This document shows, piece after piece, positions 25,481 to 37,718 of a DNA stretch of 64,000 nucleotides. Origin of the DNA: Prorocentrum cordatum (taxonomy: Eukaryota > Sar > Dinophyceae > Prorocentrales > Prorocentraceae). Location of the stretch: contig CAUYUJ010017639.1 in the NCBI GenBank assembly GCA_963575745.1, forward strand, positions 62,001 through 126,000. Direction: 5' to 3'. The notes under the pieces are model-generated. The model worked only from the letters and a program-made list of their open reading frames with translations, ran no database searches and was not told where the DNA came from. A program made the translations under genes and the position numbers. The stretch's first letter is position 1. Each line of letters begins with the position of its first letter.

Positions 25481-28400
25481 TCAGGCGGGCCCAACCTCGG
25501 CGCGCCAGCGGGCCCGCTCGGCCGGCGCCGCCTGGCACGCGAGGCCTCGCTCGTCAGCCGCCGCAGACAGGCCCCGGGCGCCACGCGGGCTGCCGCACTG
25601 CAGCTCGCCCGCCGCGCATGGGCCTGCGACGATTCGCGCCGGCAGAGCGAATTGGCGCATTGCCTCGCGCGGGCTCTCCGCTCAGGACAGAAGAAGTCAC
25701 CCGCGCGCCGCGGGGCGGACGCTACAATGAGCCCGCGGCCCAACGCGGGCGCCGTCGCGCCGACGCGCCCGAATTTTGCGAACGGGCGACGTCGCGCCGA
25801 ACGGGGCGACGAAGCGCCGCGCCACGTAGACGCAAGACGCCACGCAATCCTCGCCAAAGCGCGGCGATCCGGAGTCAGTTGGGCGCGTCGGAATGCAGCG
25901 TCTTTAACCGCCTTCCAAATCATGGGCGCGCCCCCAAAAAGGCGCGCTGGCTGCGCTCCAAAGCCGCCCCCGCGGCCGCGACGCCGCGCGCGTTAAGGGG
26001 CGCGACATCTCATGCAGGCTTTCGGGGCCCGCCCTCGCGCGCCTAGCAGCTCGCGCCGGACCGCGGCGCCGAGGCGGGCCCCTCGACCTCGCCGGGCGAG
26101 GCGGCGGGGGCGACGCGGCCTACAAGTTCTCAGCCGAGTCGCCGGGCGCGCTGAGCGCGCCTGGCAGCGCGACGCGGCCGCGCCCCGCTCCCGCGGCCAG
26201 CTCCGCGAGGCCCAGCGGCGCTGGGAAGCGCTCTGGGCGCCCGTGGCCCGCGGGCGGGGGCCGGCCCGCGAGCGGCGCTCCGCGCCCGGAGATTTCCGCG
26301 CAGGACGCGTCTTCGTAGCCGACCCCTTCGAACGGCTCGACAAGCAGAAAGCCATCGACTGCCCCTGCGACGGCTCGCGCGCGGGCGTCGCAACCAGCGA
26401 GCCAAACTCCGCCGCCCCGCCGGCGCGAGGGGCGGAGCCTCTCGCGGCGAGCCCGCCGCTTCGAGCGCGGCGCAATCTGATCGACCGCCGCCAAGTCGCC
26501 TCCGGGCCCGGTCACGACCTGCGCGCAAGCCGCGCTGTCCTCGAGGGCGCGAGAACAGGAAAAGGCCTCGCCGAGAAAGGCTGACCCAAGCACCTCCTCA
26601 GCAGACGATGGCAGCGGCGACGGGCAGTGGCCGGCCGCGGCCTGCGCGCGGCCGCTTTACTCGCCAATCGAAGCATCATCCTGCGAAGCCTGCAGCCCCG
26701 CGACCGCCCCGCGGACCGCGGCGCGCGCGCCCGGCGGCCCCGCGCGGTCGCGACGCTCGGCCAAGCGCCATGCGTCGCGCGCTCGCGAGGCGCGATGTCT
26801 GCATCCTGTGCTGCGCGAGCGCGACGGCGCCAGCTCGCCGTCGCGCGCCTCGCGCCCCCGCGCGCGGGCGGCCCTCGCGTCGCAATGAACCGCGATGGGA
26901 ATGCAGCGCTCGCGCCCTGGGCATTCGACGCGGCGCCGGCTTGCCGCGCGAATGCAGGCGCTCGCGAACCTAAGGTCGCGCGGGGCGGCGACCGCGGCGG
27001 GCGCCCGTTCGTTGCGATTCAGTGCCGACAAGGCGCGGGATGCGCATCCCGAGCGGCGCGAACTACCTTTCGGCGCCGCGCGCCACGCGCGGCGCATGCC
27101 CCCGCGGCGCGACGGGCGCGGGGTTTCTTTCTCGAAGAACGCGCTGTCTGCGAGTCCCAATGGCGATCGTTGCGCCCCCCGCGGCAGGGGGGTCGGGCGT
27201 GCCGCTCGTCGGCCCCCGGCTCGTGATCACTCTCGCAAGCGCCGACGACGCCCGCGGCGCTCGCGCCCGCATGCCCCCGCGCCGCCCTGGCGATCACCTT
27301 TGCCGACTGGCGGAGTGGCCCGCGCTGCGACGCATCGCGGCGCGCGAATGCGAATCGTGGCGACGCGGCTTTCAACGCCCGGTCGCGCATCGCACTCCGA
27401 TTCCGCCGCTCGGCTCACTCCGCCGCAAGCGACGCGGCGGCCTCGCCCACCCGCGCGCTGACGCGCGCCCAGGAATTATTGCGACGAGGCGCGGCGCGGA
27501 ACTGCAACCTGGAAGCCCGCCGCGCGGGCAGCGGCGCGCCCCGCCCCATTTCTCCGCGCGAGGCGGCCGCGCGCCAGAGCCAACTCGGCCCCCCGCCCTT
27601 GCGGGGGGGCGCCGATAGCAGCCAGGGCGCGCGCGCGCGAGCGACGGGCGGAAAGACCAGCGCGCGCGCGCCTGGGCGCACGCGTGAGACACGCGGTCTC
27701 CGACCGCCGCTGCCAGGCGCAATGCGTCGAAAGCCCGGCGCCGTTGCGTCCGGGGCAAAACCGACCGGTCGCCCCCCGCCGCGCCCCGGCCGAACGCATT
27801 CGCCAGCGCGGCCGCCCCTGCTCGATCTCAATCAGGCTCGTTTCCTTCGGGGGGGCCGCGGGCGCCGCGCGCGATGAGTGGTCTGAATTTCGTGAGCTCC
27901 GCGCAGACGAACGGACGCTCGACGCGCCCGGCCACTGCGCGGAGCACCACGTTGGCCAGCGCGTCGGTCTCGATCGACCTGGTAGACGGGGGCTCCTCCG
28001 GCGAAGCGGGGGAACAGATGCGCGGTCACCGCGGCCGCGGCGACTGTGGAAGGTCGCTCGAGGCAACGCGGGCTACGCCCGCGCCGATGTCGATATGCCC
28101 CCCTCTTGGCGCTGGCCCGGCGCTCTGCGATGGCGCGCGCTGGGGCGTCGCGCCGACGCGCGCGCTGGCCCTCGGCGAGCGCGCCTCGGCGCCCGCCACC
28201 GTCGCGCGATCCAGGGCACGCCGCGCGACTCCATTTGACGGCGTAAGGGCGCCATCGGCGCCCAGCGCATAGGCCCCTGAACTGAGCGCGCGCTAGAACT
28301 TCAGGCGTTGCAGGCCCGTTGGCTGCAAGGCAACCGACCGCGCTCTTGAACTGGATGTCGGGCCACTGCGCACCCACGACAAGGTCAAACACAGGAAAGC

Positions 28401-28590
28401 AAACGCCGCCAGTGCGAGCGCGTCGCCCCTGGGCGCTCGCAGAGCTCCCGCGCGTCGGTGAAAACTGCCTGGCTTGCGGCGACCCGCGCGCCCACGCATT
28501 GGCATGTAGTTACGACGATGCAAAGGGCCAGTAGAGGCCCCAGCTCACGATGGACTCTTGTTTCAATCCACATGGAACAGCGATGGACAC
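25480..28590. other. Very GC-rich, CpG-dense stretch without a recognisable gene
   Basis: About 3.1 kb dominated by GCGC/CGCG words and open in most frames on both strands, producing Arg/Ala/Pro-rich translations without motifs. No tandem repeat is visible. Its character is like 12,473-14,310. Confidence 0.5.
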
Positions 28591-28947
28591 TATGTCGCTA
28601 TGGTCGCCTGGGTCAATATGAACGCACTTTAACGGGCGACGAACGGTATGACATCGGAAGTGAAAGGGTGAGACCGGAGTGGAACGGAGAGCCCCCATAC
28701 CGGGAAATCGGTTTCGGTTCCGTGTTCGTGCGCGCCGTGCGTGTGGGCGAGGCGAAGCTGCGTGGGCGGGCGAGAAGAAAGTCTCCTCTGGCTGAGGCGC
28801 GGCCGGACCAAATGATTCCTCTCCGGGGGCAGGTGCCGCGCGGTGTCCCGCCGGTGTCCCGCCTCCGGCTGAGGCGCGGCCGGACCACATGTTTCCTTTC
28901 CGGTGCCGGTGCCGCGCGGTGTCCTGCCGGTGTCCCGTCGGTGTCCC

Positions 28948-29460
28948 GATGATAATGATGATGTCGATGATGTTGATGATGACGATGATGGTGATGGTGG
29001 TGATGATGATGGTGTCCCGATGAGGACGATGATGATGTTGGCGATGTTGTTTGTGATGATGATGGTGTTGGTGATGATGGTGATGTCCTGACGATGATGA
29101 TGATGATGATGATGGTAATGATGCTGTTGCTGGTGATGATGATGGTGTCCCGATGATGATGACGTAGATGGTCGTGATGATGTTGATGAAGATGAGATGA
29201 TGGCGATGATGACGAAAATGAAGATGATGGTGTCCCGATGGGGTTATGGTGAGGTTGACGATGATGCTGTTGAGGATAATGGTGATGATGATGGTGTCCC
29301 GATGATGGTGATTATGTTGATGATGTTGATGACGATGATGGCGCCCCGATGATGAAGATAATGGTGATGAGGTGATGATGATGTCCCGATGATGGTGATG
29401 ATGATCTTGGTGACGTTGATGACGACGATGTTGATGATAATGCTGATGATGACGTGGATT
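28948..29460. repeat. GAT trinucleotide-rich minisatellite, left arm
   Basis: GATGAT runs broken by GGTGTCCCGATGATG modules and GTTGATGAT variants; the reverse complement of the right-arm block. Confidence 0.85.
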
Positions 29461-29700
29461 GTGAGATCGATTGCGATATCGATAATGAAATCGATACTGA
29501 CACCGAATGTGAGATCGATTGTGAGATCGATAGTGGGATCGATCGTGAGATCGATTGTGAGATCGATAATCAGATCGATTGTGAAATCGATCGAAAGAAA
29601 CAGACCGAATGAAATCGATTGTGAGATCGATCGAGTGATATCGATCGAGCGAGACCGATAGTGAATCGATAATGAGATCGATAGTGAAACCGATCGAATG
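29460..29700. repeat. GATCGAT-rich repeats, left arm
   Basis: Repeats of about 12 bp of the form GAGATCGATNGT; partner block at 29,955-30,200. Confidence 0.85.
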
Positions 29701-29954
29701 AAACGTTGGTTCCTCCCCCCCCCCTCCCCGAACCTCCTTATCACACGAAAGGTGGTCGTATAGGTAAACTGTTCCGCTGTCGAGGGCGCCTCTCCCAGGG
29801 CGGCTGGAAAGTTTATACCCTTACGGTGGCGCGTCAAGGTCTAAAGTTTCCAGCCGCCCTGGGGCAGGCGCCCCCGACACCGAAACAAATTAGTGTACCT
29901 ATACGACCACCCTTCGGGTGATAAGGAGGTTCGGGGGGGGGAGAGGGAACCAAC

Positions 29955-30200
29955 GTTTCACTCGATCGGTCTCACTATCGATCCCACTATCGATATCAGT
30001 ATCGGCCTCGCTCGATCGGTTTCCCTCGATCGATATCACAATCGATCCCAGTCGATATATTTCATTCGATCGGTCTCACAATCGATCTGGCTACCGATCT
30101 CACAATCGATCCCACGATCGATCTCACGATCGATCTCACAATCGACATCACATTCTGTATCACTATCGATATCACTATCGACATCACAAACGATCTCACA
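29955..30200. repeat. ATCGATC-rich repeats, right arm
   Basis: Reverse-complement partner of 29,460-29,700 (CACNATCGATCTCAC type units). Confidence 0.85.
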
Positions 30201-31150
30201 TTCAACGTCATCATCATCATCAACATCGTCGTCGGCGTCAACGTCATCAACATCATCAAAATCATCATGATCATCATCGGGACACCATCATCAGCATCAC
30301 CTCATCACCATCACCATCACCATCATCATCATCATCACCATCATCATCATCATCGGGACACTATCATCGTCACCATCATCATCATCATCAACACCAACAC
30401 CACCGGGACACCAACATCATCATCGGACAATCACCATCATCAGCATATCATAATCATCATCATGAACAACATAATCCATCATCTCATCATCATCATGAAC
30501 AACATAATCACTATGATCATCATCATCATCATCATCGGGGCACCATCATCATCAGCAACATCATCACCAATATCATCATCATCGGGACACCGGAACACCA
30601 TCCGCATCATCACCATCATCATCATCATCGGAACACCATCATCATCAACATCAGCATCATCAGCACCATCATCGCGCCACCATCATCAAAATCGTCAACA
30701 CCACCTCATCATCGTTCTCACCAACAACATCATCATCATTGAGACACCATCATCGTCATCATCATCATCATCGGGACACCATCATCATCACCATCATCAC
30801 CAGACGCATCATCATCAACCTCATCATCATCATCATCGGGAGGGACACCATCATCATCATCATCATCTTCACCATCGTCATCATGATCTCAGTATCATCT
30901 CATCATCATCAACATCATCATGATAATCAACATCATCGCCATAATCGGGACACCATCATCATCAGCAACCTCAACAACAACATCAGCAGCATCGGGACAC
31001 CATCATCACCACCACCATCACCATCAACATCATCATCATCAGCAACATCGTCAAGACCTCCATCATCGGGAAACCATCATCATCACCACCATCACTATCA
31101 TCATCATCATCATCATCATCCACATCATCGACATCATCATCATCATCATC
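30200..31150. repeat. ATC trinucleotide-rich minisatellite, right arm
   Basis: CATCATC runs with interspersed CGGGACACCATCATC modules; His/Ile/Ser-rich conceptual ORFs here are artefacts of the repeat. Confidence 0.9.
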
Positions 31151-31159
31151 ATCATCGGG

Positions 31160-31345
31160 GCACCGACGGGACACTGGCGGGACACCGGCGGGACACCGCG
31201 CGGCAGCTGGACGCCGGAAGGGGGTCATTTGGTCCGGCCGCGCCTCAGCCACAGCGGGACACCGGCGGGACACCGCGCGGCACCAGTTGCCGTAAGGGAG
31301 TCATTTGGTCCGGCCGCGCCTCAGCCACAGGAGACTTTCCTCTCG
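31160..31345. repeat. GCGGGACACCGGCGGGACACC tandem block
   Basis: Two copies of a roughly 85-bp unit containing CGGGACACCGGCGGGACACC and GTCATTTGGTCCGGCC; the left arm holds the complementary pair at about 28,790-28,930. Confidence 0.8.
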
Positions 31346-31480
31346 CCCGCCCACGCAGCTTCGCCTCGCCCGCACGCACGGCACGCACGAACACGAAACC
31401 GAAATCGATTTCCCGGTAGGGGGGCTCTCCGTTCCACTTCGATATCACCCCCCAACCTCCGATACAGTTCCTCGCCTGCT

Positions 31481-32320
31481 AAAAATAGAGGCCCCATGGT
31501 CACCAAACATGATATGGACGCGGGCATCATGGGATGGTCACTATGGACACGATCGAACGATACCACATGGTCACTATAGACCAGATAGAAGCCCCGGCGG
31601 GCAAGCGACGGGCAAGCGAACGCGCCGGGCCACTATGGGCCGCGACAAGGCCCAGTGTAGTGGGCTGCAAGACCCCCAACGGGAAAACGGGTCGAAGCCC
31701 CTTGCCGCGGCACGGTGCTCATATCCCGCCCCAGCGCCGTGCGGGGGAACCGCGGCACGGCACCCGGCGGGGCAACCAGGGGACAGGGCGGTTGAGCCTG
31801 CGGGAGCGGCAGCTGGGGCCACGCGACAGGGCTGCTGGCTCAGGCGCCGATGAGGCGACTAGCAGGGCAGGTGGGAGGTGTGGCTGCTGCGCAGGAACAC
31901 GCCAACGGGCGGCACGTTGCCGCAAATCGCGCGGGGAAACCCCGGCGATGGCCGGAGCGAGAAAGCGGGAAAGAGCCGAACTCAACCGGTGCAGGAATCA
32001 CAGCCGGGTGCGGCAAAAACGCCACGCCACATTCACCCACTCTTGCAACCGGACAATTAATGCCTGCCATTGCCCGGCTCACTAGTGCGCGCGTGCGGAT
32101 CGCCTCTGCCGCGCTGCGACCGAAAACATGTTCCCCGCCCCTCCTCCTGCACCCTCTTTCCTTCCTCCTCCCTCCTGCCTCCTGCCTCGTCCTCCCTCTC
32201 CTTTTCTTCTGCTTCCTCACTCGCCCTTGCTCCACCCTCCATGCCTCACCATTATTCCCTCCCCTTCGCCCGCCTCCTCACTCAACCATGATGCAATGCC
32301 CCACCCCCCCCTTCTACTAC
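31481..32320. other. Region right of the palindrome, no gene recognised
   Basis: Starts with short repeats of the ATGGTCACTATGGAC type (about 31,495-31,580), then unique-looking sequence without a motif-bearing ORF, becoming pyrimidine-rich after 32,130. Confidence 0.4.
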
Positions 32321-32334
32321 CTCTTTCCTGCTCT

Positions 32335-32620
32335 CTCCTCCTCCTCCTCCTCCTCCTCCTTTTCCTCCTCCTCTTGCCCCTCCTGCTCGTCCTCCTCCTC
32401 CTCCTCCTCCTCCTCCTACTCCTCCTCCTCCTCTTCCTCATCTTCCTCGTCTTCCTCCTGCTCCTGCTGCTGCTGCTCCTCCTCCTCCTCCTCCTCGTCC
32501 TCCTCCTCCTCCTCTTCTCAGCCCTCCTCCTCCTCCTCGTCCTCCTCCTCCTCCTCCTCGTCCTCATCCTCCTCCCATTTCCCCCTCGTCCTCATCCTCC
32601 TCCCATTTCCCCCCCCCCGA
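32335..32620. repeat. TCC-rich pyrimidine microsatellite
   Basis: Long (CTC)n tract with TTC, TGC and CGT interruptions. The 518-codon frame over this region is a repeat artefact. Confidence 0.9.
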
Positions 32621-32753
32621 GAAAAGAAAACTCCTCGACGGGTCTGGCGTAGAACCAGCGCTGTCGCCGCCGTCGCCGACGCGGCCGCCCTCGGCAGCGG
32701 CGCCGGCCTGGTCCTGCAGGGAAGCGCCGTTTTAGCCCCGAGCGAGAGCGCCG

Positions 32754-32811
32754 CCGCCGCCGCCGCCGCCGTCGTCGTCGTCGCCGTCGTCGTCGTCGCC
32801 GTCGTCGCCGC

Positions 32812-32881
<70 letters not shown>

Positions 32882-32882
32882 C
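32754..32882. repeat. GCC/GTC trinucleotide microsatellite
   Basis: (CGC)n changing to (CGT)n, uninterrupted for about 120 bp. Confidence 0.9.
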
Positions 32883-34010
32883 GCCTCGACATGGGCCCGC
32901 GAGCGCCCAGGGCGAGACCGAATCGAACAACCAACGTCATCTGCAACTCCGCGTCGCTCGGAGCGTGGGCGGGGGAGCGCGGAAGGCAACGGGCCGAGGA
33001 CGGACGACGCCGGCGAGCCCCGAGCGGCCCCGCGCGCGCCACACGGGAGACAGTCGGATGGAGCTCTTCTCCTGACTCAGGCGGCGCGCCCGGGGGGAAG
33101 CGAGAAGGGGCGGGCCATCTCAGGAGGCTCGGAAGCTTCCCCGGCCTTCTGAAAAGTGGTCGAAGCCATCCCCGAAGGCACAGAAACCTCTCAGAAGGCG
33201 CGAGGGCCTCTGAGAAGTCCTGCCACATTCTCAAACCGCCCTCTCCCTCTCACTTCCCCCCTCGCTCACCGCCGATGCCTTCGGTAGAGGATGAGCAAGC
33301 TGCACTCCCGAACATGAGCACCTCGGAGGTCTGCACTGCACGGACTTCGTGGATCGGCGCAGGGCCCCCCTGGCAGCGCCACGAGCGCGGCCCTTGGCGA
33401 TCCTGAAACGCCCGCGCCGACCTCCGAAAAATGATGTTTACGTGTTGCTCGTTGTTTTCCCGTCAGGTGCTCCTTGCAAGCAGTTCTTCTACCAGGAAGC
33501 CGCTTGCACACATGGGCGGACTCACACGCGGCACATTCGGAGGCCACGCGCTGCGATACAAATGAGAAGGCCCGGCCTGCACGGCCATAGAAATGCCGAG
33601 TGCTGGAAAACACATGGAGACATGCGCATCTAATTCTCACCTAAGCTGGCCGCGTCATGTGGCCGATCCGGGAAAAAGCTGGATCCAAAATCATCGGCGC
33701 CTCGTGCTTACTTTTGCGGCCTTCCGCCGCCCGTCCGCCGGGGGACCCATTTCCGCTTTGATTCCGCCAGCTGCCGCTGGCCTTCTGCTCGCTTCCGCCG
33801 AAGGGGAGGGTGCGCCGAAGGCGAACCCTTGGTGGAATGCTCTATGTGTACCAGCTTCCTGGCACACTGCAAACAAGCCTGCAACAGCCAGCACGTCTGG
33901 GAGAGCTGGCCGTTGCAGCACTAACGGGAGCACCGCCGCACGCGCGCGTGACGACGTTTCGCGCGCTGCATGCTCCCCCACTGGCTCCACCCCCATCCTC
34001 CTGCTACGCC
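32883..34010. other. Low-repeat stretch, no gene recognised
   Basis: Contains short CTTCTGAGAAG-like inverted motifs at about 33,130-33,225 that resemble the 57.0-57.3 kb repeats. No ORF with a recognisable domain. Confidence 0.4.
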
Positions 34011-34014
34011 TGTC

Positions 34015-34092
34015 TCCTCATCACCCTCCTCTTTCTCCTCCTCTTCCTCCTCCTCCTGCTCCTCCTCCTCCTCCTCCTCCTCCTCTTCTTCA
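34015..34092. repeat. TCC microsatellite
   Basis: (CTC)n tract. Confidence 0.85.
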
Positions 34093-35070
34093 ACCTTCGA
34101 GCTTCGAGCTGCGGATACTGTCCAGCGATGAGAGCCCCGATGCCGTCGATGGCCCTCCGACCAGCCAGTGCTTGGGAGGGGGTGCGAAGAAAAAGCAAGA
34201 GGTAAAGAGAGAAGGAGAAACGACCGAACGGCGAAGCGAACAGGAGGCAGGCGGGGGAGGAGGCGAGGCTGTAGGCGCCAGCGCACGTGCTGAGATGGCC
34301 CGACCGTGGGTCCCCCCCCCCTCCCTGGGGGGAAGAAGGGGCCTACCTGGACTCGTCCCCAGACGTGATGCCCGACCTTCTCTGGAGGTCCAGGTGCGAG
34401 TGCTAAGCGGCGGCAGCACGGCGAGGAATGGCGGTGCGGGTGGGGGTCGGGTAAGGGGACAGGGGCGCTGGGAAGATCAAGAAAAGCAGGCACAGCGGGC
34501 GTGGCGTGGTGGCATGAGGGGTGAGCGCAAGAGGTGGGAATAGACTGGGCAGGTAAATGGAGGAGGTGGCCCGAGCGGCGCCACCACCATCAGGGGGGAG
34601 GGTGATGGCTCCCGCAGCCAGGTGGTCCACAGCCGCCGTGGGGGTGTACCCCGACGGCGGCCTGTGCCGATGCTGATCCGTAGGTGTTCTCCCGACCCGC
34701 CCCCTCTACCCGATCCGTTCCTCTTCCCTCAGGTGGCGGCGGGGGAGATGCGGAGGAGGCTAAGGCGGGGGGAGCGGGGGTTGTGGTCAAGAGGGAAAGG
34801 TGAGGCAGGTGTAGGTTAGAGAAGGATTGAGGTACCTGAGAAGGGGGTAGAGGACGTAGAACGAGGAGTAGACAAGGTCGACGCCTCAGTCGCGGTCCAT
34901 GCGGTAGGAGGAGTAGCGGAGGTGGGAGTTGACATAGTGGTGGTTGGGGCGTAGAATAGTGCTCCCTCGAGTGGTGGTACTTGTGCGTAGAGGTTGCTGC
35001 TACCTGTTTCAGCCGTGAGAAATAATCGTCGGAGTGTGACGTAGCTGCTGCGCCGCGTTGGAGTGAGCTG
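34093..35070. other. No gene recognised
   Basis: G-rich sequence with poly-C and GGGG runs; frames are open but without motifs. Confidence 0.35.
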
Positions 35071-35122
35071 ATGCTGGTGCTACTGCTGCTGCTGTTGCTG
35101 CTGCTGCTGCAGCTGCAACTGG
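35071..35122. repeat. GCT microsatellite
   Basis: GCTGCT tract with TGT and CAG interruptions. Confidence 0.85.
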
Positions 35123-36025
35123 CATAGTGTGCGTAGATTGGCCTCCTCCTCCTCCTGCTCCTCTCCTTCCCCCTCCTCAGCCTCCTCCCTTCCGTATCAC
35201 CTCATACTCCCCCTCCTCTGCCACCATCGTCCTACCTTGAACCTTGCTGTGATCCTCTTCAACCACCTTCCCCTCCTCCTTCTCCTCTTCCTCAGCTTTC
35301 TTCTTTCCACTTGTTGGGCCACGCCGGCCTCGCCCGACGTCCCCCCCCGCCAGGGCAACGCCGACTGGGGACTTAGTAACTCTCGCGGTTGCGCCACGGT
35401 AAGCTTCATACGGTCGGGAACCTTTGCTTAGCGTGTCGCCGTGGCGGCCCCAGCGACACGCGATGCCTGGCAAGCGGATGACGTGTCGCTCTGCTCCGCG
35501 GGCCAGGAGGCTTGGAAAGGCTCGGAACGTGGACGCTTGGAGATGAGGTGGATGGCGTGTCGCGCTGGAGGCGGTAGGCCAGAACCGGCGGAGCGACACG
35601 CTGTCCCAAAGCTCCTTACCGTAGCTCAGCTCCCAGGCGCCACTCGTCGCCCCCCCCCCGTGGAAGGAGCCCGCAAGCGCGGGCAACGGGCATTCGCAGG
35701 CAGGACGGCCACTTGGCACCCACGGGGGCTCCAGAGGGGCTTCGTGCCCGCTGGAGGCCTTCGACACGCCACCAGTCGGGCAATTGCTGCGCCATCCCGA
35801 GAGACAGTCGTCGGCCCACACAAGTACTGCGCTTAGCTGCCCCGATACGCAACACGCAGCCCGTACGGTGTTGACACGAAAACCAGCATGTACGTCGAAT
35901 ACGTAGGTCTGCCGCGATACGTTCGCCAAAACGCGGGCCAACACGTGCGTGATACGTGATGAACACGGTCCGTGTTGCGTTTCACCAAGCGCGTATTAGG
36001 AAAGCTATATAACAATCCACTACGC
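35123..36025. other. No gene recognised
   Basis: A TCC-rich start, then mixed sequence. The minus frame 35,177-35,944 is open for 255 codons but changes character and shows no motif; I do not support it as a gene. Confidence 0.35.
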
Positions 36026-36027
36026 AC

Positions 36028-36515
36028 AGCCTACGCATAGGCCTATGATAGGCCTGTCCCTAGGCTACGCATAGGCTTCTGACGCACGCGGCACACAGGC
36101 CCTTTGAAGGCCTATCGATAGGCCCATGGTAGGCCTATGGGTAGGCAATACCTAACCTTGTCGTAGGCCTATCGACAGGCTGTGCATAGGCCTACGACAG
36201 GCCTGTCGACAGGTTGTGTATAATCCACCATGGGCCTATACATAGGCCAACGCATAGGCTATGGATAGGCCTGCGATAGGCCTATAGGCAGGCTGCGCAA
36301 ATCCCTATGATAGGCCTACACAGAGCCTGTGTGTAGGCCTATGGTAGGTCTATCGGTAGGGTGCGTGCAGGTCCGCGACAGGCCCATGCGCGCGCCTGCA
36401 GTAGACCTATGATAGACCTACGACAGGCCTACGGTAGACCTATGGTAGGCCTTCGGTAGACCTAGTACGAGCTGTCCGCAGGCCTGTGGTAAGCTTATCG
36501 GTAGGATGTCGATAG
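36028..36515. repeat. GCCTA-rich satellite, block 1
   Basis: Degenerate short repeats built on the palindromic word TAGGCCTA, with variants ATAGGCCTA, GTAGGCCTAT and CGACAGGC. The period is about 18-25 bp and poorly ordered. Related blocks: 38,150-40,310 and 42,640-43,095. Confidence 0.85.
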
Positions 36516-36539
36516 GCCCATCGCGGGGCAGCTGCCGTC

Positions 36540-36695
36540 GCCAGAGGAGAAGGAGGAGGAGGAGGAGAAGGGGGATAAGGATGAGGAGGAGAAGGATCAA
36601 GAGGAGAAGGAGGATGAGAACGACGGGCAGGAGGAGGAGGAGGAGCAGGGGGAAAGGGAGGAGCATGAGAAGAAGGAGGAGGAGACTACTTCATA
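36540..36695. repeat. GGA-rich purine microsatellite
   Basis: GGAGGA/AGAAGG tract interrupted by GATAAGGATGAG words. Confidence 0.85.
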
Positions 36696-36867
36696 GAGAT
36701 CTTAAATGGCCAGGCCAATTCACACAGGGTGCTTCTGATTTGGGTACTTAGCGCGGACGTAGCAAGAGACGACGTCACGGGCGACCTCCGCTACCTTGCC
36801 ATCGCATGCTTTCGGATCGGGCTCATCCGAGCGTTTTCGGCGTCATCTGCGAGCCCCTGTGTGAAAC

Positions 36868-37461
36868 ATGAATGAAGCCCGATGGCAGTTTCGTAGGTCC
36901 GGGAAAGAGCCAAAGCCAGTCCGAGATTGTGATTGGCGGTTTGGCCTTCCCGGGATGACAAGCAAGGAAGCAGAGAAGGTCGCCATCGGAAGTGTTCTGG
37001 TGAGGACTTCGTATTTGCTGCGCACTGCGCGACAGGCGCGCCACGTGCCCAGCATCCTTGAGCACCCAATTCGCGAATGGTGGCAACCTCGCGTGGCGTC
37101 ATGCTGGATGATGCCCGAGATGCAGTTGTTTTACCCCCGTGCAGCTGCGAGGAAGCTCGCGCTCGATCAGTGCTGCACAAGGGCAGCTTCCTGACAAACA
37201 ACGACCCTTGTTTGCATGAAACTCCCCTGAGCGATCCCCTGTGTCAGCGACCTCCCCGGGGCTTGGAGGCCCAACCACGTGGGACATGCCGCCTCGATCG
37301 AATTCAATGAAACAATAAAAGGAATGGCGCGCAGCGAAGCTGAAAGAGTTCCAGTCTCAACTGTGCCGCCCCCCCCAGCTAGCGTCTTCGTAGATACGAT
37401 GGGAGTCGTCCTTTCCAATGGCAGCTGCGGCTTTGCGCCGCCACAGATTTGCCAAGTTTGT
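36868..37461 (+). pseudogene. Degenerate coding fragment, retroelement-associated type
   Basis: One plus frame reads protein-like sequence for about 200 codons but is broken by TGA at 37,192-37,194 and again about 12 codons later, while the coding sense continues beyond (GHAASIEFNE, 37,277 on). The segment LEHPIREWWQP...SCWMMPEM...LDQC resembles a pattern I associate with long retroelement ORFs (E-x-P...W...PEM...DQC...TTLV), but I cannot name a family. The 3' end is taken where the frame stops near 37,461. The lack of conserved context suggests an old fragment. Confidence 0.35.
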
Positions 37462-37718
37462 TAGAGCCCTCGGTTATGATCTTCAGCAGCACATCGCAGC
37501 ACGCGCTGGGGCAAGCAATCAAGACAATAGCGCACAGCTGGCGCAGCGCTGGAGCCCAGGGCCACTGCAGGAAGAACAGGAGACGGAGGCTCATCGACAG
37601 GTAGGTGAAAGCGACGAGGTCGCAAGCGAAGGAAAGGGAAATTGAGGAGCGAACGCGGTTATGCACAGCCTGTCTGACTTTCCGGCCCCATTCTGCCGAT
37701 CTCTTCCGAAGCATCTAG

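Larger units (their letters stand above)
28600..31480. mobile_element. Giant imperfect palindrome (foldback-type element)
   Basis: Left arm about 28,630-29,818, 20-nt centre 29,819-29,838, right arm 29,839 to about 31,480. Successive blocks match as reverse complements: an outer unique block (28,681 pairs with about 31,435, sharing GGAACGGAGAGCCCCC), a GGTGTCCCGC/GCGGGACACC block, GAT/ATC repeats with interspersed CGGGACACC, GATCGAT repeats, AAACGTTGGTTCC (29,701) with its complement at 29,947, and the inner GGGCGGCTGGAAA. The right arm is longer, mostly from extra ATC repeats. No transposase ORF is seen. It could be a foldback transposon or an inverted duplication. Confidence 0.85.

Noticed and set aside
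29918-30923. His/Ile/Ser-rich ORFs
   Set aside because: Artefacts of the ATC repeat in the palindrome arm.
31850-33406. 518-codon plus-strand ORF
   Set aside because: Most of it translates (CTC)n, (CGC)n and (CGT)n microsatellites; no domain in the remainder.
35177-35944. 255-codon minus-strand ORF
   Set aside because: Composition changes along the frame, it runs into a TCC-derived Glu/Lys stretch, and there is no recognisable domain.
36812-36832. CGGAT...ATCCG inverted repeat containing ATCGGG
   Set aside because: The arms include the ATC itself, so loop and stem are in a different register from the family in the retrotransposon.
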